DNA from: an uncultured Pelagibacteraceae bacterium
GTDB lineage: Bacteria > Pseudomonadota > Alphaproteobacteria > Pelagibacterales > Pelagibacteraceae
Reading direction: 5' to 3'
Length of the DNA stretch: 64,000 nt
Assembly: GCA_902586125.1 (NCBI GenBank)
Contig: CACIGI010000001.1
Span: forward strand, 1-64,000
The notes under the pieces are model-generated. The model worked only from the letters and a program-made list of their open reading frames with translations. It did no database searches and had not been told where the DNA came from. Every line of letters begins with the position of its first letter. Within the stretch, counting starts at the first letter, position 1. Shown here piece by piece: positions 17,096 to 26,209 of the stretch. Position numbers and translations under genes: made by a program.

Positions 17096-19492
17096 ATGGA
17101 GTTTAAAAAAATCCAACTCAATGGATTTAAGTCATTTGCAGACAAAACTAATTTCTTAATTGAAAATGGTTTAACAGGTATTGTTGGCCCAAATGGTTGC
17201 GGAAAATCAAATATTGTTGAATCTTTAAGATGGGTAATGGGTGAAACATCTGCAAAAAGCATGCGAGGATCGGGCATGGAAGATGTCATATTTTCAGGAA
17301 CATCAAACAAACCTTCTAAAAATATTGCTGAAGTTTCGGTAACTGTTGCCAATGAAAATAACGAGGGTCCAGTGCAATTTAGAGAGCTAGATGAAATAAA
17401 TGTTAGAAGAAAAATAGAAAAAGATAAAGGTTCGAAGTTTTATATTAATGATAGAGAAGTTAGAGCAAGGGATGCTCAAATGTTTTTCGCAGATTTATCA
17501 ACTGGAGCTCACTCTCCATCAATGATTAGTCAGGGCAGAATTGGTGCCCTTGTTACTGCAAAACCTACTGATAGAAGAGCAATTTTAGAGGAAGCTGCAG
17601 GAATTTCTGGATTACATGTTAGAAGACATGAAGCTGAACTAAGGTTGAGCGCTGCAGAAAATAATCTAAAGAGAGCTGATGAATTAAGAAGGCAACAGGA
17701 AAGGCAACTAGCAAATTTACAAAAACAGGCTGAAGAGGCTACAAAATACAAAAATATTTCTGATGAAATAAAAAAAATTGAAGCAGGACTATATTATCTA
17801 AAATTACTAGAGATCGATAAAGAAATTAAAATAGAAAATGAAATTAATACAGAAGCAGAAACTGAAGTCAGTGGTTTTAATAATAAAATTAACGAATTAG
17901 AGAAACTGATTAAAACTGAGGTTGATAAAATAACTCCTCTACGAGAAAAAAATATTGAAAATTTATCGAAGATACAAAGGCTAAACTTAGAGCTAAAAAG
18001 TCTAGATGAGGAAAATAGTAGAATTCAAGACGAAATAGAAAACGTAAAAAAATCTCTACAAACAATAGATGATGATATTAGTAGGGAAAGAGGAATAGTG
18101 ATTGATGCAAACTCAAATGAAAAAAGACTGAAAGAAGAAAAAAGTGAGCTTATTGAAATCGACTCAAAATATTATCAAACAGAGAAACAATCGAACGAAG
18201 ATTTGGAAAACAGCAAGAATAAGTTAAAATCAGAAATCGATAAAATTAAACAATTAATTAATTCACAAAAAAATGATGATGCAATTAAATCACTTGATGA
18301 TTGCCAATTTGTCATCGAAGAATACGCAGATAGTTATAGTAAAAATCAAAATATCAAAAGAGAGTCTGTCAAAAGAAATGAGAGAATTGCAATAATTGAT
18401 AAGGAAATTGAGAGTTGGAAAAATCTTTTATCTAATTCGGAAAAAATGGTTGCAGAATTAAGTGATAGAAAAAATAAACTTAATGTGCAACGAGATAAAC
18501 TTGATAATCAACCAAAATTTCAGGCAGAAAAAAAAGGGCAAATTTCAGAAAATTTGAGAATTTCTGAAAATGAAAAAAATGAGAATGAGCAAATTATCAA
18601 TACCACAGATGAAAAAATTGACACTCTTAGAAATCAATTAAATGAGATACAAGAACAATCTATTCAGATAAGAGAACGAAAAGCAAGTTCAGGGGCAACA
18701 ATTGAAGGACTTAAAAAAAGAAAAAATGATTTAGTAGATAGAATTATCTCTGAGCTAAATCTTACAGAAGAAAACATTTTAGAAAATTCAAATTTATTTG
18801 GTGTAGAAGAACTGCCAGATGCTGTTAATCAAGAAGACTTATTAGATAAAAAAAAACAAGAGAGAGAAAAATTAGGCTCGGTTAACCTAAAGGCTGATGA
18901 AGAGACTGTAAAATACGAAACAGAAATTAAGAAAATGGAACAAGATAGAGCAGACTTAGTTACAGCAATTATAAAACTTAAAGATAGTATTAATGAATTA
19001 AATCAAAAAGGAAGGGAAAGACTCATTGAGGCATTTGATAAGGTAAATAGAAAATTTAATGAGGTATATACAAAATTATTTAATGGTGGAAATGCTAAGC
19101 TTGAATTGGTTGACTCTGATGACCCTTTAGAAGCTGGTTTGGAAATGTTAGTAAGTCCTCCTGGAAAAAGACTCCAGTCGATAACTTTATTGTCAGGTGG
19201 TGAGCAGGCTTTGACTGCACTATCTTTAATTTTTGCAGTTTTTTTAACTAACCCCTCGCCTATATGTGTTTTGGACGAGGTTGATGCACCTTTAGATGAT
19301 GCCAACGTAACAAGATTTTGTGGCTTGCTTGAAGAACTAATTAAAATTACAAATACCAAATTCATCATTGTTACTCACCATGCTTTGACAATGTCAAAAA
19401 TGAATAGACTTTATGGTGTCACCATGCCTGAAAAAGGAATTAGTCAGCTTGTGGCTGTTGATTTACAAAAAGCAGAAAGCATGGTTGCTTAA
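17096..19492 (+). CDS. smc: Chromosome segregation SMC-like ATPase, short and without a visible hinge
   Basis: SMC ATPases organise and help segregate the chromosome. At 798 residues this one is far shorter than usual (about 1150). The N-terminal head has Walker A GPNGCGKSN (31-39) and the arginine/Q-loop region through SPSMISQGRIG. The C-terminal head has the signature LLSGGEQ (698-704), Walker B ICVLDEVDAPLDD (723-735) and the H-loop THHALTMSK. Between about 175 and 640 only charged coiled-coil sequence is seen. The glycine-rich hinge domain expected halfway seems absent, the gap falling near residues 385-420. Flanks (DUF721, dsbA-like) match the usual smc locus. It may dimerise by heads or coils only. 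Confidence 0.9.
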   Translation: MEFKKIQLNGFKSFADKTNFLIENGLTGIVGPNGCGKSNIVESLRWVMGETSAKSMRGSGMEDVIFSGTSNKPSKNIAEVSVTVANENNEGPVQFRELDEINVRRKIEKDKGSKFYINDREVRARDAQMFFADLSTGAHSPSMISQGRIGALVTAKPTDRRAILEEAAGISGLHVRRHEAELRLSAAENNLKRADELRRQQERQLANLQKQAEEATKYKNISDEIKKIEAGLYYLKLLEIDKEIKIENEINTEAETEVSGFNNKINELEKLIKTEVDKITPLREKNIENLSKIQRLNLELKSLDEENSRIQDEIENVKKSLQTIDDDISRERGIVIDANSNEKRLKEEKSELIEIDSKYYQTEKQSNEDLENSKNKLKSEIDKIKQLINSQKNDDAIKSLDDCQFVIEEYADSYSKNQNIKRESVKRNERIAIIDKEIESWKNLLSNSEKMVAELSDRKNKLNVQRDKLDNQPKFQAEKKGQISENLRISENEKNENEQIINTTDEKIDTLRNQLNEIQEQSIQIRERKASSGATIEGLKKRKNDLVDRIISELNLTEENILENSNLFGVEELPDAVNQEDLLDKKKQEREKLGSVNLKADEETVKYETEIKKMEQDRADLVTAIIKLKDSINELNQKGRERLIEAFDKVNRKFNEVYTKLFNGGNAKLELVDSDDPLEAGLEMLVSPPGKRLQSITLLSGGEQALTALSLIFAVFLTNPSPICVLDEVDAPLDDANVTRFCGLLEELIKITNTKFIIVTHHALTMSKMNRLYGVTMPEKGISQLVAVDLQKAESMVA

Positions 19493-19505
19493 GTAATTAA
19501 TTAAA

Positions 19506-19781
19506 ATGTCAAAAGATCCATTCAAAACTCGCTTAGAGATTGCAAAGAAAAAGGTTTCAAAAAGAGATCTAGAAAATAAAAAAGATAATCAATCTCCAAT
19601 TGGCACTGCTTTTAAGCTAAGTACTGAGCTAGTTTCAGCAGTCGCCGTAGGGACAATTATTGGGTTTCTTTTGGACAAGACCTTTGGTACTAAACCCTGG
19701 TTAATTTTAATATTTTTTTTTGTAGGGGTAGTTGCAGGGATTATTAATGTAATTAGATCCGCAAAAAAAATGCAAAAATAG
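19506..19781 (+). CDS. atpI: ATP synthase protein I (AtpI)
   Basis: A small membrane protein that assists assembly of the c-ring. The 91 residues comprise a charged N-terminus, then two hydrophobic helices (SAVAVGTIIGFLLDKTFG and WLILIFFFVGVVAGIINVI) separated by a short KPW turn, the AtpI/F1F0 gene-1 pattern. It heads the Fo gene group atpI-atpB-atpE-b'-b. It follows smc after 13 bases and precedes atpB by 10. Confidence 0.9.
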   Translation: MSKDPFKTRLEIAKKKVSKRDLENKKDNQSPIGTAFKLSTELVSAVAVGTIIGFLLDKTFGTKPWLILIFFFVGVVAGIINVIRSAKKMQK

Positions 19782-19791
19782 ATAAGGATTT

Positions 19792-20526
19792 ATGGCAGCT
19801 AACCCAATGACACAATTCGAAGTTTATAGGATTGGTCCAGAAATAAAAGTAGGCGCTTTTGATATTTCTTTTACTAACGCTAGTTTATTCATGGTCATTA
19901 GTTCTCTTGCGATTTTAATAATATTTAACCTTGGTTCAAAGAAAAATTCAATACTGCCGAATAAGATCCAGCTCTTAGCTGAATTAAGCTATTCATTTGT
20001 CTCAAAAATGATCAGTGATACTGCTGGTTCAAAAGCTAAACCATATTTTTCATTTATCTTTTCATTATTTATGTTTGTTTTGTTTTGTAACATGTTCGGC
20101 ATGATACCTTACACTTTTACAGTGACTAGTCATATCATTGTGACTTTCATATTAGCAGCTTTTATTTTTATTGGAGTTACAGTTATTGGTTTTATAAAAC
20201 ATGGCTTTGGTTACTTAAAACTATTTGTTCCAGGTGGTGTTCCTATCGTACTTTTACCATTAATTGTGGTCATTGAAATTATTTCATATCTAAGTAGACC
20301 TATCAGCTTATCGGTAAGATTGTTTGCTAACATGATGGCTGGACACACTATGATGAAGGTTTTCGGGGGCTTTGTTGTAAGCCTCGGAATTGTTGGTGGA
20401 TGGCTTCCACTGAGTTTTTCAGTTGCTTTAACTGGTTTGGAGATACTAGTTGCTTTTCTTCAAGCTTATGTTTTTGCAATTTTAACATGCATTTATTTAA
20501 ATGATGCATTAAATTTACACCATTAA
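19792..20526 (+). CDS. atpB: ATP synthase Fo subunit a
   Basis: Forms the proton half-channels against the c-ring. The 244 residues have about five or six transmembrane helices. The key helix carries SRPISLSVRLFANMMAGHT, with the essential Arg, and the last helix is LTGLEILVAFLQAYVFAILTCIYLNDAL. The length is standard for alphaproteobacteria. It lies between atpI and atpE. A partial Shine-Dalgarno sequence (AAGGA) precedes the start. Confidence 0.96.
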   Translation: MAANPMTQFEVYRIGPEIKVGAFDISFTNASLFMVISSLAILIIFNLGSKKNSILPNKIQLLAELSYSFVSKMISDTAGSKAKPYFSFIFSLFMFVLFCNMFGMIPYTFTVTSHIIVTFILAAFIFIGVTVIGFIKHGFGYLKLFVPGGVPIVLLPLIVVIEIISYLSRPISLSVRLFANMMAGHTMMKVFGGFVVSLGIVGGWLPLSFSVALTGLEILVAFLQAYVFAILTCIYLNDALNLHH

Positions 20527-20531
20527 CTTAT

Positions 20532-20538
20532 AAGGAGG
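20532..20538 (+). promoter_or_regulatory. Strong ribosome binding site of atpE
   Basis: AAGGAGG lies six bases from the atpE start codon, a full anti-16S match. Most genes I checked in this window lack such a site, so it marks atpE for strong translation. That fits the c subunit being needed in about ten copies per complex. Confidence 0.8.
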
Positions 20539-20543
20539 ATATA

Positions 20544-20771
20544 ATGGAATTAGAAGCAGCAAAAATGATTGGAGCAGGACTTGCAGCAATAGCTTTGGCT
20601 GGAGCTGGAGTAGGTATCGGAATAATTTTTGGAAATTATTTATCTGGTGCAATGAGAAATCCATCTGCAGCCCAAAAACAATTTCCTAATTTGCTTTTAG
20701 GATTTGCTCTTGCAGAAGCAACAGGATTATTTGGATTAGTTGTTGCATTGATTATACTTTTCGCATTTTAA
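20544..20771 (+). CDS. atpE: ATP synthase Fo subunit c
   Basis: The ring subunit that carries protons. The 75 residues make two helices: an Ala/Gly-rich first helix (GAGLAAIALAGAGVGIGIIFG), the polar loop with RNPSA, and a second helix. The second helix has the proton-binding Glu in FALAEATGLFGLVVALI. Glu in this setting is normal for a proton-driven alphaproteobacterial enzyme, and I see no set of residues that clearly indicates Na+ binding. A full Shine-Dalgarno site precedes it. It lies between atpB and the b' gene. Confidence 0.97.
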   Translation: MELEAAKMIGAGLAAIALAGAGVGIGIIFGNYLSGAMRNPSAAQKQFPNLLLGFALAEATGLFGLVVALIILFAF

Positions 20772-20774
20772 TTA

Positions 20775-21365
20775 ATGTTTAAAAAAATATTTTTATATTC
20801 ATTAATTGCAAATTTCTTTTTTACAAAAAAGACTTTTGCAGCGGAGAGTGGAGGAATGCCTCAATTAAATCCAGAGTTTTGGATTTCACAAATCTTCTGG
20901 CTCGTACTCACGTTTGGAGTATTGTACATTGTTTTATCCAAACTTATACTACCCAAAATAAGTGCAAACTTAGAATTAAGAAAATCACAAATCCAAGAAA
21001 ATATTGAGGCAGCTGAAAAACAAAGGGAAAGTAGTGAAGCTAAACTAAAAGAATTTGATGGGATTATTCTTAAGAGTAAAATTGAAGCAAAGAACATTTT
21101 TAAAGATGCTAGAGAAAAAGTAATCAAAAATATTAATTCTAAAAAAGAGATTTTAGATAAACAAATTGATGATGAAATTAAAAAAGCTGAAATAGAAATA
21201 GATACTTTAAGACAAAGTGCTCCAGAAAAAATTAATAAAATTGCAGTTGTAACATCTACTGAAATTTTAAAAAAATTAATTGGAGCAGAAGTTAATAATA
21301 GCAGTATCTCTGCGATTGTTGATGATCTAGTAAAAAAAAACGGAGATAGATATTATGGTCATTGA
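20775..21365 (+). CDS. ATP synthase Fo subunit b' (second b-type stator subunit)
   Basis: One of the two non-identical stator stalk subunits found in alphaproteobacteria and photosynthetic bacteria. The 196 residues begin with a hydrophobic signal-like stretch (IFLYSLIANFFFTKKTFA), then GGMPQLNPEFWISQIFWLVLTFGVLYIVL, the membrane anchor typical of b'. A long charged coiled coil follows with ANLELRKSQIQENIEAAEK. The start is three bases after atpE, and the end overlaps atpF by 11 bases. Sometimes named atpG, atpX or atpF2. Confidence 0.92.
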   Translation: MFKKIFLYSLIANFFFTKKTFAAESGGMPQLNPEFWISQIFWLVLTFGVLYIVLSKLILPKISANLELRKSQIQENIEAAEKQRESSEAKLKEFDGIILKSKIEAKNIFKDAREKVIKNINSKKEILDKQIDDEIKKAEIEIDTLRQSAPEKINKIAVVTSTEILKKLIGAEVNNSSISAIVDDLVKKNGDRYYGH

Positions 21366-21852
21366 TTCAACTTTTTGGGTCGCAGTTTCTTTTGTAATAT
21401 TTTTCGGGGGTCTGATATATTTAAAAGTACCTCAAAAAATTAATACTATTCTTAATAAATTAATCTCAGACATTAAAAATGAGATTGATGAAAGTGAGAA
21501 ACTGAGAAGTGAAGCAAAGATATTATTAGATAATGCTCAGAAAAAATTAGACACTGCGCAATCTGAAAGTAAGGAAATACTTGATCAGGCAAAGAAAGAT
21601 GCTGATAAATTAATCATTGAGCTTAATGACAAATTTCATAAATCTTCAGAAATTAAGAAAAATTTGGCTAAAAATAAAATTAATCAAATGAGAGAAGTAG
21701 CAATTAAAGAGATTAAAGATGCATCTGTTAAAATAGCTATAGACTCTGTAAAAAAAATAATAACAACCTCAGTTGATAAATCTAAACTTGATACACTGTT
21801 TCAGAAAAATTTAGAAGAAACTAAAGAAGAGTTAAAAAAAATTAACTCATAA
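21355..21852 (+). CDS. atpF: ATP synthase Fo subunit b
   Basis: Stator stalk subunit linking Fo to F1. The 165 residues have one N-terminal membrane helix (STFWVAVSFVIFFGGLIYL) followed by a continuous charged coiled coil (DEIDESEKLRSEAKILLDNAQKKLDTA in parts). It overlaps the b' gene by 11 bases, so the two stator subunits are probably made in equal amounts. It is the last Fo gene; the F1 genes are not in the window, as usual for this class. The carotenoid genes start 37 bases later with no terminator visible between. Confidence 0.93.
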   Translation: MVIDSTFWVAVSFVIFFGGLIYLKVPQKINTILNKLISDIKNEIDESEKLRSEAKILLDNAQKKLDTAQSESKEILDQAKKDADKLIIELNDKFHKSSEIKKNLAKNKINQMREVAIKEIKDASVKIAIDSVKKIITTSVDKSKLDTLFQKNLEETKEELKKINS

Positions 21853-21889
21853 TACTTTTTACAATTTATCCAAAAAAATATAAGTTATC

Positions 21890-23353
21890 ATGATGAATTC
21901 TGTAGTTATAGGTTCTGGTTTTGGTGGTATAGCAGCTGCTCTTCGCCTTAAAGCTAAGGGTCACAATGTTACATTAATTGAAAAACACAAAGACCTAGGT
22001 GGTAGAGCAAGAGTTTTTAAAAAGAATGGGTTCATTTATGATGGTGGTCCAACAGTAATTACAGCTCCATACTTAATAAATGAATTATTTGAATTATTTC
22101 AAAAAAATCCAAATGATTATATTAAATTAACACCTCTTAAAGTTTGGTACCAATTTATTTTTGAGGATAAATCAAAGTTCAATTACTCTGGTGACGAAAA
22201 TGAAATGAAAAGACAGATTGAGCTTATTAATAAAGAGGATGCTCAAGGATATGAAAAACTTGTTAATTTCACCAAAAAAATTTTTGATAAAGGTTTTACA
22301 GAACTAGCTGATGTACCCTTTGACAAGCCTTCAGTGATGATGAAACAATTACCCGCATTACTCAAACTCAAAAGCTATAAGTCAGTATATTCACTAGTAT
22401 CATCTTATATTAAAAATGAAAAATTAAGAAGAATGTTGAGCATGCATCCTCTTTTAGTTGGTGGAAATCCATTTACCACAACTTCAATATATGGATTGAT
22501 TTTATACTTAGAAAAAAAATGGGGCATTCACTATTCTATGGGTGGAACAGGAAATATTATAAGTGGTTTTGAAAAATTAATGAATGAAGAAGGTATCGAG
22601 GTAATAAAAGGTTCTGAGGTGACTCAAATAATTTCAAACCAAAATGAGATTACAGGTGTTCAATTAGACAATTCAAAAAAAATAAGCGCTAACAAAGTTG
22701 TTTGTAACGCAGATCCACCGGGTGTTTATGAGAAAATGTTAAATGGCCAGAGTAATAATTCTTTTATGTTTAAGTGGAAAAAAAATAGAATGGAATATTC
22801 AATGGGTTTATTTGTTTATTATTTCGGAACTAAGAAAATTTACGATAACGTTGAACATCACACCATTAAATTTGGCAATAAATATAAAGAGCACCTAGAT
22901 GACATTTTTAATCATAAAAAATTAAACAATGATATAAGTTATTATCTACATAGACCCACTGCCACTGATAAATCCATGGCACCAGATGGACATGATTGTT
23001 TCTATGTTCTAGTTCCTGTCCCCAATAACCAATCAAAAATTGATTGGTCGTTAGAAGGTGAAAAAATGAAAAATTTAGTAGTAGAGAAAATGGAGAAAGA
23101 CTTAATGCCAAACTTAAAAGAAAATATTGTTGAAGATTTTTATTTGACACCTGACTATTTTGAAAAAGATCTCAATACAAAATATGGTTCTGGTTTTTCT
23201 ATACAACCAAAATTCTCGCAATCTGCTTACTTTAGATTTCATAACAAATCTGAAATTTATAACAATTTATATTTTGTTGGTGCGGGAACTCATCCTGGGG
23301 CAGGTGTGCCTGGGGTGCTTTCCTCAGCAAAGGTTTTAGATAAAATTTTATAA
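21890..23353 (+). CDS. crtI: Phytoene desaturase (CrtI type)
   Basis: FAD enzyme that converts phytoene to lycopene. The 487 residues open with the Rossmann motif VIGSGFGGIAAALRLKAKGH and the extended IEKHKDLGGRARVF, then GFIYDGGPTVITAP. The C-terminal block is YFVGAGTHPGAGVPGVLSSAK, the CrtI family signature. The length is normal. Two ATGs lie in tandem at 21890 and 21893. Its last base is shared with the crtB start. It is the first of a run crtI-crtB-crtY-blh. The product lycopene would feed the cyclase downstream. Confidence 0.95.
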   Translation: MMNSVVIGSGFGGIAAALRLKAKGHNVTLIEKHKDLGGRARVFKKNGFIYDGGPTVITAPYLINELFELFQKNPNDYIKLTPLKVWYQFIFEDKSKFNYSGDENEMKRQIELINKEDAQGYEKLVNFTKKIFDKGFTELADVPFDKPSVMMKQLPALLKLKSYKSVYSLVSSYIKNEKLRRMLSMHPLLVGGNPFTTTSIYGLILYLEKKWGIHYSMGGTGNIISGFEKLMNEEGIEVIKGSEVTQIISNQNEITGVQLDNSKKISANKVVCNADPPGVYEKMLNGQSNNSFMFKWKKNRMEYSMGLFVYYFGTKKIYDNVEHHTIKFGNKYKEHLDDIFNHKKLNNDISYYLHRPTATDKSMAPDGHDCFYVLVPVPNNQSKIDWSLEGEKMKNLVVEKMEKDLMPNLKENIVEDFYLTPDYFEKDLNTKYGSGFSIQPKFSQSAYFRFHNKSEIYNNLYFVGAGTHPGAGVPGVLSSAKVLDKIL

Positions 23354-24204
23354 TGTCCTCTAAAAACTATTTATCTATTTACGCAAAATCATTTAGTTGG
23401 GCTGGTTTTTTTTTACCAAAAAAAACCTATAAAAATTGTTCTTATTTATACGATTTTTGTAGAGTTATAGACGATATTGCAGATGACGAGGATGAAATAG
23501 AAATAAAAAAAATGAAATTCCAAAAATTTGTAAGTGATTTTAGACAAAAAAATTTTGAGAATCCTGTTATTCAAAATATGTGGAATATTGTTAATGAATT
23601 CAATATTTCTCTGGAGATAATTTATGATTTATTTGACGGGATAGAGTCGGATATAAAACAAAATGTAAAAATAGATACTAGAAAAGATCTTTTAATCTAC
23701 TGTTATAGAGTAGCTGGAACAGTCGGACTGATGATGGCAAAAATTTTAAAAGTGAGTAAAAAACAGTCGCTTAAATCTGCAATCGATCTTGGTATAGCAA
23801 TGCAACTCACTAATATATCAAGAGATGTGATTGAGGACTCAAAAAAAAATAGATCTTATATAAATGGAAATTTTGAGGAAATTAACTCAACTATTAAACT
23901 TGCAGATACATTTTATAAAAATTCATTTTATTCAATAAGAGAAATTCCACTAAGCTTTAGATTTAGTATCTTAGTTGCTAGACGAATATACAGAAAAATT
24001 GGATATAAAATTTTAAAAAAGAAAACCTTTGAAAATTATAGTAAATCTGGAAAGATTTTCGTTTCAAACTTTGAAAAAGTTTTGGAGACGATTTTATCAA
24101 TTTATGATCTAATTATACTTTCTTTATTAAATAAAAATGATGATCAAATTGAACATGATCATTTATTGATTAATAAAGAAATTAATCTTGATGAAAGAAT
24201 TTGA
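23353..24204 (+). CDS. crtB: Phytoene synthase
   Basis: Joins two geranylgeranyl diphosphates to phytoene. The 283 residues show the first Asp-rich motif RVIDDIADDED (about 37-47) and the second, NISRDVIEDSKKNR (about 155-168), with YCYRVAGTVGLMM between them, all squalene/phytoene synthase signatures. It shares one base with crtI and overlaps crtY by 14 bases. No crtE/GGPP synthase gene is in the window, so the substrate must be made by a prenyltransferase encoded elsewhere. Confidence 0.95.
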   Translation: MSSKNYLSIYAKSFSWAGFFLPKKTYKNCSYLYDFCRVIDDIADDEDEIEIKKMKFQKFVSDFRQKNFENPVIQNMWNIVNEFNISLEIIYDLFDGIESDIKQNVKIDTRKDLLIYCYRVAGTVGLMMAKILKVSKKQSLKSAIDLGIAMQLTNISRDVIEDSKKNRSYINGNFEEINSTIKLADTFYKNSFYSIREIPLSFRFSILVARRIYRKIGYKILKKKTFENYSKSGKIFVSNFEKVLETILSIYDLIILSLLNKNDDQIEHDHLLINKEINLDERI

Positions 24205-25258
24205 TTACATAATTATCGGTGGTGGTTGTGCTGGTTTATCTCTAGCCTATGAATTAGAGATCCATAATAAATTAGAAAATAAAACCTTAGCAATAATCGA
24301 GCCTCGAGATGAATACAAAAGAGATAAGACCTGGTCTTTTTGGAGAGTATCTGAGCATAATTTTGATGATTGTGTCATAAAAAATTGGAAAAATTTTTCA
24401 GTTAATGCACCTAATAAAACGAATTTTCTTGAATGTGAAAATTATCCATATCAAAGCATCGATAGTGGTTTGTTTTATGAGAAAATAAATAATTCATTAA
24501 AGTTAAATAAAAATATCTTTTTTTTAAAGGAACTGAAAGACATCAACATCAAAAATTCATTTATATTCAATAGTGTTCCTACTATCAAAAAAGACTTTAG
24601 AAATTTATGGCAACACTTTTGTGGAGTTGAAATAGAGACAGAGAATAATTATTTCGATGAAAACATTTTTAATCTTATGGATTTTGATTGTGATCAAAGG
24701 GAAAGTGTCCATTTTTTTTACACACTTCCCTTCTCAAAAAAAAAGGCATTGATTGAGAGTACTTGGCTTTCAAAAATGAACGATGACTCTCAAAAAGATT
24801 ATGATCAACAAATTAAAGAATATATCGAAAAGAAATTAAATTTAAAAAATTATAAAATTACTTATAAAGAGATAGGCGCAATTCCACTTTTTTACCCATC
24901 ATTTAAAAGTGAAAAAAATAAAATTAATATTGGAACTGCTGGTGGTATGACAAGATTAAGCACAGGATATACCTTTTTGAATATACAAGAACATAGTAAA
25001 TTTATAAGAAAAAATATTGAAAATATTCATAGTACTAAAAAATTTGAAATCGGTAAAAAGTATCAATTTTTGGATGAAATATTTTTACGTGTTCTTGAAA
25101 AACATCCAAAAAAAATGTCGGAAATTTTTTTTAAAATGTTTCAAAGTTCACCCAAAACAATTATCAAATTTCTTTCCAATAAGAGTAATTTTCTTGAGGA
25201 TTTGACTATAATTTTAAAAATGCCAAAATGGATTTTTATCAAAGCTTTATTTGATTAA
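24191..25258 (+). CDS. crtY: Lycopene beta-cyclase (CrtY type)
   Basis: Cyclises both ends of lycopene to beta-carotene. The 355 residues start with FDYIIIGGGCAGLSLAYEL, the FAD/NAD-binding fold. They show KTWSFWRVSE, SIDSGLFYE (the substrate-side motif), LIESTWLS in place of the LIEDTxxS catalytic block, and GTAGGMTRLSTGYTF near the end, matching CrtY. A TTG one codon upstream gives a longer reading, but the ATG at 24191 is preferred. It overlaps crtB by 14 bases, and blh begins six bases after its stop. Confidence 0.94.
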   Translation: MKEFDYIIIGGGCAGLSLAYELEIHNKLENKTLAIIEPRDEYKRDKTWSFWRVSEHNFDDCVIKNWKNFSVNAPNKTNFLECENYPYQSIDSGLFYEKINNSLKLNKNIFFLKELKDINIKNSFIFNSVPTIKKDFRNLWQHFCGVEIETENNYFDENIFNLMDFDCDQRESVHFFYTLPFSKKKALIESTWLSKMNDDSQKDYDQQIKEYIEKKLNLKNYKITYKEIGAIPLFYPSFKSEKNKINIGTAGGMTRLSTGYTFLNIQEHSKFIRKNIENIHSTKKFEIGKKYQFLDEIFLRVLEKHPKKMSEIFFKMFQSSPKTIIKFLSNKSNFLEDLTIILKMPKWIFIKALFD

Positions 25259-25264
25259 ACCTAA

Positions 25265-26209
25265 ATGAATATGAATATAAAAAAAATAAATCTTAATCAT
25301 TCTTTTATTTTTTTTTTATTCTGTAATATTTTTTCTTTAATACTATTTAAATTTAGTCACTTTATATTGTCACCATTATTTTGCTTATTTTTAATTTTAA
25401 TTATTGGTGTATCTCATGGGTCTTTAGATCATGTCAAAGGTGGTAAGCTTCTAAAGATTTTTAAAATTGAAAATATATCTCTATTTTATATTTCATATAT
25501 CTTATTAGCTGTAATGGTTGTAACACTTTGGATTTTTATACCATCTATCTTATTAATAATATTTTTACTGGTTGCCTCATATCATTTTGGCAAAGAGGAT
25601 ACACAATTTTTGCATGACTATAACTCACACTTTATGGGGATACTATATTTCCTAAAGGGATCACTTGTTATTTGGGCACCATTGTATTTTCATTTTGATG
25701 AAACTATAGCAATATTTAAATTGTTATTAATTGATAATGAAAATTTTTATTCAAGTTTAAGTTTTATTGAGAATAATAAATTAATAGATTTAGGGATAAT
25801 CTTAAGTTCTATTTCGAGTATTATTTTGTTTATTAAAAAATTTAATTTAAAGAATTTTTCTATTTTTTTTGATTATTTTTCTATATTGATTTTAAATTAC
25901 TATCTTTCTCCTTTAGTAGCATTTACGGCTTATTTTTGCTTTTTACATTCTGTAAGACACAGCATCACATTAATTTACGAATTAGATAACAATAATATTA
26001 AAAATGGGTTATTGATTTTTATTAAAAAAGCTATGCCACTTACTATATTAACTGCTATTATTTGTTTAGTTGGTATTTATTTGCTCAATTTTAAATATGA
26101 TTTTGATAACTCGATTATTAAAGTCATTTTTATAGGTTTGGCGTCTTTAACATTTCCACATATATTACTTGAGTATCTTTTAGATAAAAATGAAAAACAA
26201 GGAACTTAA
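25265..26209 (+). CDS. blh: Beta-carotene 15,15'-dioxygenase (Brp/Blh family), retinal-forming
   Basis: Cuts beta-carotene to two retinal molecules, the chromophore of proteorhodopsin. The 314 residues are nearly all membrane-embedded helices. Conserved metal-binding histidines are visible in GVSHGSLDHVKGGK, ASYHFGKEDTQF and FLHSVRHSI, and a late one in FPHILLEYL. It follows crtY after six bases and overlaps the start of ispH by 20 bases. Because retinal has essentially no other use in such bacteria, an opsin gene elsewhere in the genome is strongly expected. None lies in the window. Confidence 0.93.
   Translation: MNMNIKKINLNHSFIFFLFCNIFSLILFKFSHFILSPLFCLFLILIIGVSHGSLDHVKGGKLLKIFKIENISLFYISYILLAVMVVTLWIFIPSILLIIFLLVASYHFGKEDTQFLHDYNSHFMGILYFLKGSLVIWAPLYFHFDETIAIFKLLLIDNENFYSSLSFIENNKLIDLGIILSSISSIILFIKKFNLKNFSIFFDYFSILILNYYLSPLVAFTAYFCFLHSVRHSITLIYELDNNNIKNGLLIFIKKAMPLTILTAIICLVGIYLLNFKYDFDNSIIKVIFIGLASLTFPHILLEYLLDKNEKQGT

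Noticed and set aside
17530..17751. Minus-strand open frames inside smc and other genes (for example 17530-17751 and 55063-55677)
   Set aside because: They lie antisense to strongly conserved genes, have Ser/Leu/Phe-rich translations typical of reverse shadows, and show no family resemblance.
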